Below are positions 8,347 to 18,107 of a DNA stretch of 64,000 nucleotides, one piece after another. The DNA lies in the NCBI GenBank assembly GCA_026184775.1, contig JANCYW010000013.1, positions 305,001 to 369,000 on the forward strand, given 5' to 3'. The notes under the pieces were generated by a model that ran no database searches, had not been told where the DNA came from, and worked only from the letters and a program-made list of their open reading frames with translations. A program made the translations under genes and the position numbers. Origin of the DNA: Cyanidium caldarium. Its lineage: Eukaryota > Rhodophyta > Bangiophyceae > Cyanidiales > Cyanidiaceae. Within the stretch, counting starts at the first letter, position 1, and every line of letters begins with the position of its first letter.

Positions 8347-11300
8347 ATGTCTTCACCGGCGCCGCTCATGCCGACTGCGGTGACAGCGACCGAGCCAGAG
8401 CCGCCTTCGTCGACTGCCGCATTCCCCTCGCCAGCCTCGTCAAGTCGGCGTAAGAGCACTCGCGGCACCCTCGGGCACTGGCTCGAGTCGGTGGGGGCGC
8501 TCGTGCTGCGCGACCTGCGGCTGACGGTGCGGAGCGTCACAGCGCTGGCGTTGCTGCTACTGGTGCCGCTCATATTCACGTTTTTCTTGTTCGCCGCGCG
8601 GCTTTCGTACGATGACAACGCGGTCTTCTCGCGGACCACGGGCCCGAAGCGGAATCCGGCGCTGGAGCCCATCTCCGAGCAGCTGCTGCCGTGCCGCGCG
8701 CTGCACAACCACACCTGCTACAACTTTGCGGTGGTGCCCGCGTCCAACTCCACCGTAATCGGTTGGGTGCAGGAGGTGGCCTCGCGATACGGACTGCCGA
8801 CGTCGGTGAACGCGTCCGGCGGTATTATCAGTTTCGAGACGTCGGCGCAGCTCAACGCCTTCCAGGTGGAGCATCCCAACGTCACCCAGGCGGCGTACAT
8901 TTTCGAGGCCGACCAGCTGCGCGCCATCGACAGCGGCCGCATCTCCTTCACGGTGCAGTACAACAAGTCGTGCCAGGCGGCGTTTCCGGGCTTTCAGTGC
9001 TACTATCAGGAGCAGTATCTGGTGCCGACGCTCATCGCCGCCATGAACGACGTGCTGCTGGGCACGCGACTCAACCTCACGCAGGCTTTCATGCCGCACC
9101 CGCAGCTGCAGTCGTCGCTGAGTGCCTTTCAGGAGTTTGGCGCGTTCATGATGTTCGGCGCGCTGATGATCGGATTCGTGTACTTTCTGATGCTGCTGGT
9201 CAACGACAAGGAGCTCAAGCTGCGCGAGAGCCTGAAGATGATCGGCCTGACGCAGTCGATGTTCTTCGTGGCGTCGTGGACGGTGTTTCTGGCGGTGGCC
9301 ACGCTGCTGGTACTGCTGCTGATTGCGTTTGGAGCGGCGTTCCAGTTCTCGTTCTACCTGAAGAACAGTTTCGGGACTGTTTTCTTCACCTACTGGATAT
9401 TCAGCTTGAGCCTGATATGCTGGGCGTTCTTCTTCTACGTGTTCGTGCGGCGGACGTCGCAAGTGTCGCTGGCGTCGTTCGTGTTTTTCATTCTCAGCTA
9501 CGTGATCGCCTCCGGCGGGTCGTATGTGTATTACGACAAGCCGGACGGCAAGGCGTTTATCGCCAGCGACTTGCTGTTTTTCCGGTGGATTTTCGCGCTA
9601 CTCAGCCCGGTGATGTTCTACAAGTGTGTGTTGGATCTGAGCATCTTCTCGTCGGTGTTCACGGGCATCTCGTGGAGCGACCGCGGCTCGTACACCAACC
9701 TCTGGCCGCTGACCATGTGTTGGGCGTGGATGATATGGCCCGCGGCGGTATTGTTTGTGGCGGCGATGTATTTGGACAATGTGATGCCCAACGAGTATGG
9801 CGTGAGCTTGCCGTGGTGGTATCCGTTTTCGATGGCGTACTGGCGGGGGCGCTCGGTGCGGCCGCGCGCTGCCGCACAGAGGCGGGCGCGACGATGGCGG
9901 CGGAAACGCCCGGCGGCGGAGGGAGATACAGAGGGAGAGGAGGCGGCGGAGGATGAGGCGGAGCGCGAGGTCGCCATTCAGCAGCGTATCGCGGACATCA
10001 CGGCCGCGGCGCTGAACGCCGGCGGCAAGGAGGGAGATGGTCTGGCGGGGATGTCACCGGAAGCACCGGGAGGACCGGCACTGAATGGGACGAAAGCGGC
10101 GGCACCGTCCAGCAGCAGTGAGCCGTCCGACGATGACCTGGCCGCCCGGGCGTCGATGGATCGCGGCGCATCGCTGTCCGGCCGCGAGCCGGCGTCGTTC
10201 CTGGAGTCGATCCAAACGTACGTGGCGGAGACAGCGCGCAGTGCGAGGCCACAGGAAGCGCACCACCGGCAACGCAGCAGCGGCGAGGCGGGCAACGACC
10301 TCGTGGACGGCGCTGCCGTCAGCGTCTCCGATGCCAACGGTGATACCGCGGGGCAGGTGGTCGACCCGGATGTGTTGGCGGAGCGGCAGGCGGTGCTGAG
10401 CGGCGAGCCATTGCGACCGTCGTCGGCGGTGGTCCTGCGGCGCCTGCGCCGCGTATTCGCCAAGGACCAGGTGGCCGTGGACGACTTGTGTCTGGCAGTG
10501 GACCGCGACTCGCTCACCTGCATTCTGGGCCCCAACGGCAGCGGCAAGACCACCACCTTCAACATGCTGACCGGCGTGCTGCATCCATCCGGCGGCGATG
10601 CCTGGGTGTACGGCCACTCGGTGCTGCACGAAATGCACCGCATTCGCCCGCTGATCGGAGTGTGTCCGCAGCACGACATTCTGTGGCGGTACCTGACCGC
10701 GCGCGAGCACATCTACCTCTATGCGACGCTCAAGGGCATCCCGCGGCGCGAGCGCATGGCCGAGGTGGAGCGCCGGCTGGCGCAAGTGGATCTGTTGCAC
10801 GTGGCCGACAAGTACGCGTCGCAGTTCTCCGGCGGCATGCGACGGCGGCTGTCGGTGGCGCTGGCGCTGGTGGGCGATCCGCAGGTGGTGTATCTGGACG
10901 AGCCGACGACCGGCATGGATCCGGTGATGCGGCGGGCGGTGTGGGATATGATCGCGGCCGCCAAGCGCGGCCGGGTCATCCTGCACACCACGCACTCGAT
11001 GGAGGAGGCGGACGTGCTCGGCGACCGCATCGCGATCATGTATCGTGGAAAGCTGTCGGTGTTGGGCTCGCCGATGCGCCTGAAGAACAAGTTCGGCACC
11101 GGGTATCACCTGACGGTGACGTGCAGCGCGGGCACTGGCGAGGCGGTCGCCGCAGCGGTGCAACGCGAATACGCCGGTGCATTGTGTGAGAGCCGCCAGG
11201 TGCTCACCAGCGGCCGACAGGAACTGCTGCAGTTTGTGTTGCCGCCGCCGCCGACGGTGGCCGCCGCGGAGCAGGGCGAGAAAGGCGCCGCGGCGAGCAG

Positions 11301-11514
11301 CAGCGCGGCGTACGAGGGCCTGTTCGCGTATCTGGAAGAGCACGGCGCCGCACTGGGCGTGCACGATTTCGCGGTGAGTGGCACCTCGTTGGAGAGCGTG
11401 TTTATCAAAGTGTTCCATATGAACGAGGCCGCGCAGCAGGCGGATGCCGCCGGCGAGGCCAATCGCTCGCCCCGCTGGCTGCAGCGGTTGTGCTTCTGGC
11501 GCCGGAGCAAGTAG
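8347..11514 (+). CDS. ABCA-type ABC transporter (half-size)
   Basis: 1055 residues with one membrane domain and one nucleotide-binding domain. A first helix (ALALLLLVPLIFTFFLFA) is followed by a large extracytoplasmic region containing cysteines. Further helices then run from about residue 265 (FMMFGALMIGFVYFLMLL) to about 490. A long hydrophilic linker follows. The NBD has Walker A GPNGSGKTTTFNML, Q-loop region CPQHDILW, signature FSGGMRRRLSVALAL, Walker B VVYLDEPTTGMDP and the switch histidine in HTTHSME. This is the subfamily A pattern, whose members move lipids or amphipathic molecules. Most animal ABCA proteins are full-size; half-size forms are common in plants and protists and would work as dimers. 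ATG 8347 is the first real ATG of the frame. Substrate and membrane are unknown. Confidence 0.9.
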   Translation: MSSPAPLMPTAVTATEPEPPSSTAAFPSPASSSRRKSTRGTLGHWLESVGALVLRDLRLTVRSVTALALLLLVPLIFTFFLFAARLSYDDNAVFSRTTGPKRNPALEPISEQLLPCRALHNHTCYNFAVVPASNSTVIGWVQEVASRYGLPTSVNASGGIISFETSAQLNAFQVEHPNVTQAAYIFEADQLRAIDSGRISFTVQYNKSCQAAFPGFQCYYQEQYLVPTLIAAMNDVLLGTRLNLTQAFMPHPQLQSSLSAFQEFGAFMMFGALMIGFVYFLMLLVNDKELKLRESLKMIGLTQSMFFVASWTVFLAVATLLVLLLIAFGAAFQFSFYLKNSFGTVFFTYWIFSLSLICWAFFFYVFVRRTSQVSLASFVFFILSYVIASGGSYVYYDKPDGKAFIASDLLFFRWIFALLSPVMFYKCVLDLSIFSSVFTGISWSDRGSYTNLWPLTMCWAWMIWPAAVLFVAAMYLDNVMPNEYGVSLPWWYPFSMAYWRGRSVRPRAAAQRRARRWRRKRPAAEGDTEGEEAAEDEAEREVAIQQRIADITAAALNAGGKEGDGLAGMSPEAPGGPALNGTKAAAPSSSSEPSDDDLAARASMDRGASLSGREPASFLESIQTYVAETARSARPQEAHHRQRSSGEAGNDLVDGAAVSVSDANGDTAGQVVDPDVLAERQAVLSGEPLRPSSAVVLRRLRRVFAKDQVAVDDLCLAVDRDSLTCILGPNGSGKTTTFNMLTGVLHPSGGDAWVYGHSVLHEMHRIRPLIGVCPQHDILWRYLTAREHIYLYATLKGIPRRERMAEVERRLAQVDLLHVADKYASQFSGGMRRRLSVALALVGDPQVVYLDEPTTGMDPVMRRAVWDMIAAAKRGRVILHTTHSMEEADVLGDRIAIMYRGKLSVLGSPMRLKNKFGTGYHLTVTCSAGTGEAVAAAVQREYAGALCESRQVLTSGRQELLQFVLPPPPTVAAAEQGEKGAAASSSAAYEGLFAYLEEHGAALGVHDFAVSGTSLESVFIKVFHMNEAAQQADAAGEANRSPRWLQRLCFWRRSK

Positions 11515-11671
11515 AGAGACGACAGCGCGTATGTGTAGCGACGGACCGTGGACGATACGACGTAAAGGAACGCCTATACGGTGTGTATTTCGGTGGAGCA
11601 CGATCACGACGGACACGGGATGGCAGGCGTGAGCGTGCGTCGCCCGGAGGGTGTTGTCGCTCGGGTTTCTG

Positions 11672-11697
11672 TAAGGATTCCCTTATGCGATCCCTTA
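11672..11697. promoter_or_regulatory. Palindromic promoter motif, copy 3 (variant)
   Basis: TAAGGATTCCCTTA (11672-11685) followed by TCCCTTA (11691-11697), about 190 bp upstream of the SAS-6 ATG. It shares the TAAGGG half-site in inverted arrangement with the copies at 1553 and 8021. Confidence 0.35.
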
Positions 11698-11882
11698 CCG
11701 ATTTGAACGAATCGCGCTGCGGTGCTCGTGGCGCGCGCAGCCTGCCTGTTCGCGTCGGGCTGCGCCTCGTCTCGGGCAGCCGGGAACTGCGTTTTTCGGC
11801 ATGGACGTCGCCGCAGACGGTCGCTTTCTCGCATTTCGGCGTCTCATGGCCACTCACTGAATCCAAAGAATCGCTTTCATTC

Positions 11883-13397
11883 ATGGCAGCGGCCGCGGAA
11901 ATGGACACGACGGCACCGCCGAGCGATTCCCTGCCCCGCGTCATGGGCGCGCGAGCGCCGTCGGTACGACCCGAGACGCCACGGCTGCCGTACGCGGAGC
12001 GCGTGCCGGTGACGGTGCGCAACGTCCGCACCGGGACGGAACGGGAAGCGGCGTCGCTGTTTGTGCAAGTGCGACTGGGCAGTGCGGTGGTGTCGCGGTT
12101 GCGCAGCGTGTCGGTGCAGCTGACCGACGCGGACGATCCGTTCTTCCTGTACCAGTTTGAGGTGTCTGAGGAGGACTATCCGCGACTGAAAGCGGAGCAG
12201 TCGTTGTTTGTCGATTTTGCGCAGTTTCCGCGGCTCATCGTGGACTACTTTGAACAGTGCCGACAGGCGTCCAGCGGTTTTCACGCCACCCTGACCGAGT
12301 ACGGGAGTGACGGAGGTGACGGGGGCGTGGCGGAAACTGCCACCACTGCCGCCGCCGCTGCCGCCTCCGGCAAGCTGTGCATATGCGAGACGACGCGCTT
12401 CCGCAACTTGCCGCATCTATGTCTGCACATGGCACCCGGTTCGGATACGGCGGTGAAGCGGTATTTGGCGGCGCGATGGCAGGAGGCCGCCCGCCGCAAC
12501 GCCGAGCTGGAGGCAGCGCTGGAAGAGGCGCAGTCGCGATTCGCCGAGCGCACGTGTCGCATGGAGCAGCTGGCGGCGCAGGTGGCGCAACTGCAGTCGG
12601 AGCGTGTGCAGGCCACCAACGAGTTGCGCGCGCAGCATCAGGCGGCGCTGACGGAGGCGCGCGAGCGTGCGCTGCAGACGCTGATGGAGAAGCAGAACGA
12701 GTGGCAACAGGAGCGACGAGCGCTGGAGGAGCGATACGGCGGCGAACAGCGCGCGTCGACCGAACGGCTGGAACGGGCCGAGGCCGACGTGCGGCGGCTG
12801 ATGCAGGAGCGGTACGCCAGCGAGGCGCAGATTCGCCAGTTGGAGACGCGGCTGGCGGCGGAACGCTCCGAGTGCGAGGCGTTGCGGCGCGAGCTGGACA
12901 AGGCGCGCGAGGAGCAGCGGGAGATCGCTCGGCAGCAGCACCAGTTGCAGCGGCAAGTGGACGCGGCCGGCGTAGAGCGTCAGTCGCTGGAACGCGCGCT
13001 GGCCGACAAGGACGCCTGGATGGAGCGCATGCGCCAAATGTTGGAGAGCGCCACCGCCCAGAAGCAGACGCTGGAGCAGACGCTGTTGGCGCAACGGGAA
13101 GCGCGCGCGCGTCTAGAGCGACAGCTAGAGGCGGCCGCAGTGGAGATCGAACGCGGCAACGCGATGCTGGAACGTTTACAGAGTGCGCTCCGCGAGGCCA
13201 AAGCCAAGGCGCGCCTCAAGGCGGCCGTGGCCGAACAGCAAGAGGCGGTGTTGCGCGAACGCCAGCGGCAAGTGGAGCAGTTGCGCGAACAGGCGGCCTT
13301 GTGGCAACGGTCGATGCGGCAGGCGCCGGAGACCCTCGGCGGCTTCACACCGGCATCGCCGACGCCCTCGTCCAGCTCGCATCTGGCGGTGCCGTGA
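11883..13397 (+). CDS. SAS6: SAS-6 centriolar cartwheel protein homologue
   Basis: 504 residues. The N-terminal globular domain (about 35-190) carries the SAS-6 signature: VQLTDADDPFFLYQFEVSEE, DYPRLKAEQSLFVDFAQFP, and TRFRNLPHLCLHMAPGSD before KRYLAARW. The phenylalanine in RFRNL corresponds to the residue that drives head-to-head oligomerisation in known SAS-6. From about 195 to 480 it is one long coiled coil with a distal block (NAMLERLQSALREAKAKAR) like the human protein, then a short Ser/Pro tail. SAS-6 dimers build the ninefold cartwheel of centrioles and basal bodies. Two inserts, one rich in Gly/Asp and one in Ala, lie inside the head domain. ATG 11883 (MAAAAEMDTT) is preferred; the upstream open frame has no SAS-6 similarity. 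It is convergent with the cyclin gene, with 27 bp between the stop codons. Confidence 0.88.
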   Translation: MAAAAEMDTTAPPSDSLPRVMGARAPSVRPETPRLPYAERVPVTVRNVRTGTEREAASLFVQVRLGSAVVSRLRSVSVQLTDADDPFFLYQFEVSEEDYPRLKAEQSLFVDFAQFPRLIVDYFEQCRQASSGFHATLTEYGSDGGDGGVAETATTAAAAAASGKLCICETTRFRNLPHLCLHMAPGSDTAVKRYLAARWQEAARRNAELEAALEEAQSRFAERTCRMEQLAAQVAQLQSERVQATNELRAQHQAALTEARERALQTLMEKQNEWQQERRALEERYGGEQRASTERLERAEADVRRLMQERYASEAQIRQLETRLAAERSECEALRRELDKAREEQREIARQQHQLQRQVDAAGVERQSLERALADKDAWMERMRQMLESATAQKQTLEQTLLAQREARARLERQLEAAAVEIERGNAMLERLQSALREAKAKARLKAAVAEQQEAVLRERQRQVEQLREQAALWQRSMRQAPETLGGFTPASPTPSSSSHLAVP

Positions 13398-13424
13398 AGC
13401 GGTACACCGCGGCAGGTGCACGCG

Positions 13425-14975
13425 TCACCAAAACGCCGGTTCAATCGGCGGCGGCGGCGGCGGTTCCAACGGCGAGGCCGACGGCATCGGGGAGGAGTGC
13501 GAGGGCGTGTCGGCGGCCGTCGCCCCGGTTGCCCGATTTGCCCAATCGGACGGTGGCGGCGGCGGCGGCGGTCCGGTTCGTCGGCGGGCTGGCACGATCT
13601 CCGCCTCGGCGCCCTCTGCTTCTACCGCTTCCCGCAGCCACGACGGAAACAGCGCGCACGCTGCGGCCGCGGCAGTGCCGGTCGCTTCCCTTCCGGCTGG
13701 CGCCCGACGCTCGTCCCGCAGCGCCCGGCGCACCCGCGCATAATACTCAGCGCGTATCCGATCCAACGCCGCCGCCGTGGTCGACGCATCCAAATGGGCC
13801 GCGCGCATCCACGTCGGCACCCACGCGTCCGCCGCCTCCAGTTTGCATAAACGCATCGCCAGAATCAAGGCGGCGGCCGCCAGTTCCTCGCGCGGGAATA
13901 AACAGCAGCACACCGTGCGGTGTGCCTCGTTCAGAAACGAGAACGCCACCTGCAGCATGCGTTTGGCGTCGGTGTCACTCCACGGCAACCGACTACCGCC
14001 ATCTGCCGCCGCGGGAGCGGTGGTCGCCGATGAGGGTGACGTCGGGGATGGCGAGGCGATTTCCGTCTCCGTCTGTCGCGCCGACGACTCCAGCTGCGCC
14101 CAGTGCGCCAACAGCACCCGGTGCACGCTGTCGCCCACATCGATGTCCCAGTTGAGGGTGTGCAGCACTTGTCGCTCGGCCTGCGCGATGCATTCACGAC
14201 ACCGCGCGTACAACTCCTTGTCGTGCGACTCGTCGGGCGCCACGCGGTCCTGGGTGCGGATGGCGTACGCGTGTCGCACGAGGTCACGCATGCGCACCAC
14301 GTTCTCGGTGGCCTTGCACGCGATGGACAGGCAGGCGGTGACCACATCGAGGTCGTTGTCGATGTCGGCGAACGACTCCACCAGGGTGAAGCGGTGGAAG
14401 AGCAGGCGCGCGGCGGTCAGGGTGGTGACCGGCACGCGGGTGCTCCAGCGAGAAGTGGAAGTGGGCGTGGCGGCGGCGGTTGTTGTCGTTGGAGCGGCGT
14501 CCGGTGTGTCCCATATGCGTTGACACAGCCGGTCCAGAAACGCCATGTCCAGGCGTCGACGGGCGTCCTCCTCTTCGGCGGAGAGGGCAGCGCCAGGCGC
14601 CGACGGGGCGGCATCATTCGCCGGGTAGACCGGTCGACGCGAGGCAGTATCGACGCACTCCGCGGGCGTCATCAGCCACAATGTGTCCACACAGCGCAGC
14701 GGCGGCAGCGGGGCGATCGCCTTGGGCGCGGGCGCGTGACGGGCCTGCATGCGGTGCGCCGCGGACGACCAGGCAGCGTTTGATGCGTCACGCGAGCGGG
14801 TGACGGCATCGTGTCCGCGTCGGCGGCGGTGCCGCCATCCTCTTCGCTGCGACTGCGGCGGCGGTGGCGGCGGTAATCGATGGTCGGCCGGCTCGGCGCG
14901 CACTTCTCTCCCGGAGCCTGACCGTTCCCGTTTGGCCGGCACCTGCGGGAAGGCGCTCCCATTCATCGAAGGCAT
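13425..14975 (-). CDS. Transcription-type cyclin (cyclin K/L/T-like)
   Basis: 516 residues. The first cyclin box is visible around 180-300: TAARLLFHRFTLVESF, DLDVVTACLSIACKATENVV, and AERQVLHTLNWDIDV. A second helical box follows (MLQVAFSFLNEAHRTV, LAAAALILAMRLCKLEA). The wording 'ARLLFHRFTL ... ACKATEN' is typical of cyclins that pair with CDK9/CDK12/CDK11 and regulate RNA polymerase II elongation or splicing, rather than cell-cycle cyclins. The N-terminal 100 residues and the proline-rich C-terminus look disordered. ATGs are present at 14975 and 14963; the choice is not decisive. It is divergent from GAPA. The family is clear, the subclass is inferred. Confidence 0.8.
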   Translation of the reverse strand: MPSMNGSAFPQVPAKRERSGSGREVRAEPADHRLPPPPPPQSQRRGWRHRRRRGHDAVTRSRDASNAAWSSAAHRMQARHAPAPKAIAPLPPLRCVDTLWLMTPAECVDTASRRPVYPANDAAPSAPGAALSAEEEDARRRLDMAFLDRLCQRIWDTPDAAPTTTTAAATPTSTSRWSTRVPVTTLTAARLLFHRFTLVESFADIDNDLDVVTACLSIACKATENVVRMRDLVRHAYAIRTQDRVAPDESHDKELYARCRECIAQAERQVLHTLNWDIDVGDSVHRVLLAHWAQLESSARQTETEIASPSPTSPSSATTAPAAADGGSRLPWSDTDAKRMLQVAFSFLNEAHRTVCCCLFPREELAAAALILAMRLCKLEAADAWVPTWMRAAHLDASTTAAALDRIRAEYYARVRRALRDERRAPAGREATGTAAAAACALFPSWLREAVEAEGAEAEIVPARRRTGPPPPPPPSDWANRATGATAADTPSHSSPMPSASPLEPPPPPPIEPAFW

Positions 14976-15370
14976 AGGGACGGTAAGCGTAGCTCAGCGT
15001 TTCCGGAGTGACATAGGAAAAGTCATGTCGGTGAGCGAGGAGCACCGAATGGACACAGTGGACTGCCTCCGGCAGCAGCCCGGTGAGCGTGTCCCGCGCG
15101 CGCCGGTGGACCCGAATCCCGTCCCCGAGGCGGTCGCCTGCCCGAATGGGACGAGAATGTCATGGATTGCCTCAATTCTCTCGTGTTCTCGATGGACGGT
15201 GGCCGAGACGCCGCCGCCTCCGCCGCCGCAGCGCATTTTGCCGAGCGCACGGGGCGCCCGCTGTGTGTGTGTGTGTGTGTGTGAGGGTGTGTGCATCGAC
15301 GCGAAGCGATCGAGGCAGCGGCAACGGCGAGGGGAGCATCATTCACCGATCGGCAGACGTGTGGATCAAA
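14976..15370. other. Divergent promoter region cyclin/GAPA with (TG)n tract
   Basis: No gene supported. It holds a (TG)n run at 15262-15283. The GAPA frame is open through part of it but without transit-peptide character. Confidence 0.5.
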
Positions 15371-16660
15371 ATGAACACTGCTTTCGTGGCGCTTCCAGTG
15401 TGGTCGAAGCGGTCTGCGTCGACGACGAGCTCGTCGGCGACATTGCCGGGCGTTCCGCTGTCGTCGCGGTGCCGCGGCGAGCGCGCTGCGGTGCCGGTGA
15501 TGGGTGCAACGTGCGGATGGGCGCGCGATGCGTCGGCGGGGGTGGGCAGTCGGCAATCGGCGTTCTGGGCAATGTCGCCGCCGTCGTCGTCGGCGGTGTT
15601 GCCGATGCGTCGGGGAGCGCACTCGCGAGCACCGCGCTGGAGCATGAAAGTGCGGGTGGCGGTGTCGGGCTTTGGGCGCATCGGGCGCAACTTTGTGCGG
15701 TGCTTGCAAGCGACGCCGAACCCCAATATCGAACTGGTGGCCATCAACGACACCGCGGGCATCAAGACTGCGGCGCACCTGCTCAAGTACGACACCATCC
15801 TGGGGCCGGCGCCGTTCGATGTCAAGGCGCAGGGTGACGACACGCTGCTCATCGACGGCAAGCCGGTGAAGGTGGTGAGCAACCGCGATCCGACGCAGTT
15901 GCCGTGGGGCTCGATCGGGGTGGACATCGTGATCGAGGCCACCGGCGTATTCGTTTCCAACGAGGGCGCATCCAAGCACCTGCAGGCGGGCGCGAAGAAA
16001 GTGCTGATCACCGCGCCGGGCAAGGGCGAGGGTGTGGCCACCTACGTTCTAGGACTGAATCACTTGCATTACAATCCGAGCACGGAGCACATTGTCAGCA
16101 ACGCCTCGTGCACCACCAACGGTATGGCGCCGTTTGTGAAAGTGCTGGATGAGGAATTCGGCATTGTGAGTGGCATGATGACCACCACACACTCGTACAC
16201 TGGCGATCAGCGCCTGCTGGATGCATCGCATCGCGATTTGCGCCGGGCGCGCGCCGCGGCGCTGAACATCGTGCCCACGTCGACGGGCGCGGCGCAGGCG
16301 GTGGCGTTGGTGTATCCGCCGGTGAAGGGCAAGCTGACCGGTATTGCGCTGCGCGTGCCGACGGCGAACGTGTCGGTGGTGGATTTCGTGTGCCAAGTGA
16401 AGAAGCGCACCTTTAAGGAGGAGGTGAACGCGGCGTTCAAGCGCGCTGCCGACGGGCCGCTCAAGGGCATCCTGGCGGTGAACGAGGAGCCGCTGGTGTC
16501 GTCGGATTATCGCGGCAACGTCAACTCGAGCATTGTGGACGCGCCGCTCACCACCGTGATGGGCGACACGCTGGTCAAGGTGGTCGCCTGGTACGATAAC
16601 GAATACGGCTATAGCCAGCGCGTGGTCGACCTGGCCATGTATATGGCGAGCAAGTTTTGA
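15371..16660 (+). CDS. GAPA: Plastid glyceraldehyde-3-phosphate dehydrogenase, GapA type
   Basis: 429 residues. The mature enzyme begins near residue 92 ([20 protein letters not shown]). The NAD(P) site reads AINDTAG, with threonine where strictly NAD-using GapC enzymes have another residue. [16 protein letters not shown] and [13 protein letters not shown] are hallmarks of the cyanobacterial/plastid GapA line. The catalytic cysteine is in ASCTTN; the next residues are GMAP instead of the usual CLAP. It reduces 1,3-bisphosphoglycerate with NADPH in the Calvin cycle. The N-terminal 90 residues, starting [17 protein letters not shown], fit a red-algal-type plastid transit peptide with an early phenylalanine, which supports ATG 15371. 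There is no CP12-like C-terminal extension, so it is not GapB. Confidence 0.92.
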   Translation: MNTAFVALPVWSKRSASTTSSSATLPGVPLSSRCRGERAAVPVMGATCGWARDASAGVGSRQSAFWAMSPPSSSAVLPMRRGAHSRAPRWSMKVRVAVSGFGRIGRNFVRCLQATPNPNIELVAINDTAGIKTAAHLLKYDTILGPAPFDVKAQGDDTLLIDGKPVKVVSNRDPTQLPWGSIGVDIVIEATGVFVSNEGASKHLQAGAKKVLITAPGKGEGVATYVLGLNHLHYNPSTEHIVSNASCTTNGMAPFVKVLDEEFGIVSGMMTTTHSYTGDQRLLDASHRDLRRARAAALNIVPTSTGAAQAVALVYPPVKGKLTGIALRVPTANVSVVDFVCQVKKRTFKEEVNAAFKRAADGPLKGILAVNEEPLVSSDYRGNVNSSIVDAPLTTVMGDTLVKVVAWYDNEYGYSQRVVDLAMYMASKF

Positions 16661-18107
16661 GGGCGTGCACGTGCGGCGACGGTCGGCAGCGGCGGTTCGG
16701 TAACTCGAGTAGGTAACCGGGACACGGGCGTTGGCTGTGCGAGCAGTATAGGGTCTGGGCGATAATCGATTGAAAGAGAAAGAGCGCGGTGATCGCGGGC
16801 CTATTGCCGAACCTCACATCTGGCATCATCACGCAATACCCATCCAGGCAGATCGTATGGCATAAAACGTATCCAGGAAGGCGATTCATCGGGAGCGAGC
16901 GATGTGCGTATAGAGGAGAGGATTCGACACGGAGGTTGCGCAGGTCGGGCGATACACGCGCGCGCTGAGAACCTGGGCACCCGGGGCGCCGGCATGTGTC
17001 CCGAAAGGAGGAATCATGGCGCGACCATTTTGGATATCGGCCGCGATCGGTGATTTCGGCGATTCCCCTCTTCAGGGAGGGACGAAAAGGGAGAGGGATT
17101 TGGCGAGAACGGCAGCCGTTGAATTCAACGGCCAGGCAGCCCGCCGCGCATGCCGTGGAACATGCGACGCGCGTCAAGGTATTGGCGTTGTGAGAGCAGT
17201 GGGCATCCGAGCGCCGAAAGCGTTAGCGAGTGACGGGCGTGTTGACCATGTCGCCGCGTCCGTATCGAAAATGGGGCGAGCGCGGGTCGATACGTTGTGC
17301 GCTCGCGGCAATGACCGCCAGGAGAGGCGGGAGCCGAGTCGAAAGGTGGCGATGACCGCGCCAGAGAGGCAGCGGAAGACGTGGCTGGAAGATGCATAGT
17401 GCTGAGAGGGTGACCTTTTGCCGAACGCTCGTCGCTCGTGATACGTTGACCGAACGGAGCGCCGAGATGGTCGGCAGCTTCGTGCACGGAAGGCGTGACT
17501 TGTCTCAACCCATTCTCAGAGGTATGTCGCGCCTCTCGAATGTTTCCCCGGTCGCTCCACTGTCTGTCTGACGAGCCAGGCAACGACTGGGGCGGCTCGT
17601 GCCCATCAACGAGGGGGCATCCCCCTCGACGGGCACTGGCTAGCCACTCATTCGCGTCCGCCAATACTCGGTGGGGCACCCATCGATTCATCGGCGTTGT
17701 ACCCTCCTCTCTCCGTTTGTGACACGCGGTACGCCCTATCCTGCGTTCCCTTTTCGTGTCGCTCTCGCGGCGCCGTTCCTCGCGCGGGTTTCGCGACCCG
17801 AGCCGCGACGCATCCGCGCGCTGGAGGGCAATTCGACGGCGCCGGCTGTAGCACCTCCGTGGACCGTGCTTGTGTGGCCATACGCGTTGGTGTCCCTCCG
17901 AGCGCTCGCGTGCGGATTCATTACGCGTGAGGGCAACACGAGGAGGGGTATGTTGGGGAGAGCAGCACGCGACGGCAAGGCGGACCGAATTGCGGCTGTC
18001 GTTGGGCGGTGAAGGCGTGTCGGCGAACGTGAGGACCCGACGGGCACGGCGGACGAGCAAGTGAACGAGAGCCCAACCGGGCCGAGGGGACGCCCGTTTC
18101 TGACACC
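16661..18107. other. Long gene-poor interval
   Basis: About 1.45 kb between GAPA and the TDT transporter gene. Open frames exist on both strands (for example 17016-17399 plus, 17125-18060 minus), but none shows a recognisable domain or coherent composition. It contains an inverted pair CGGTT...AACCG near 16693-16722 and a strong multi-stem hairpin at 17574-17641. It may hold a non-coding RNA gene or long untranslated regions; I cannot assign it to RNase P, SRP or an snRNA. Confidence 0.5.
17574..17641. ncRNA. Strong nested hairpin, candidate structured RNA or regulatory element
   Basis: Nested complementary arms: AGCCA (17574-17578) with TGGCT (17637-17641); GTGCCC (17599-17604) with GGGCAC (17631-17636); CGAGGGGG (17610-17617) with CCCCCTCG (17621-17628) around a CAT loop. 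The strand cannot be decided because the stems are palindromic. RNA function is inference from structure alone. Confidence 0.3.

Noticed and set aside
17401-17460. CTGAGAGGGTGACC resembling part of a TPP riboswitch
   Set aside because: The downstream conserved helices and GAACCTGAT segment are absent.
17125-18060. 311-codon minus-strand frame in the long gene-free interval
   Set aside because: No domain, charged low-order composition and overlap with other equally open frames; looks like chance in GC-rich DNA.
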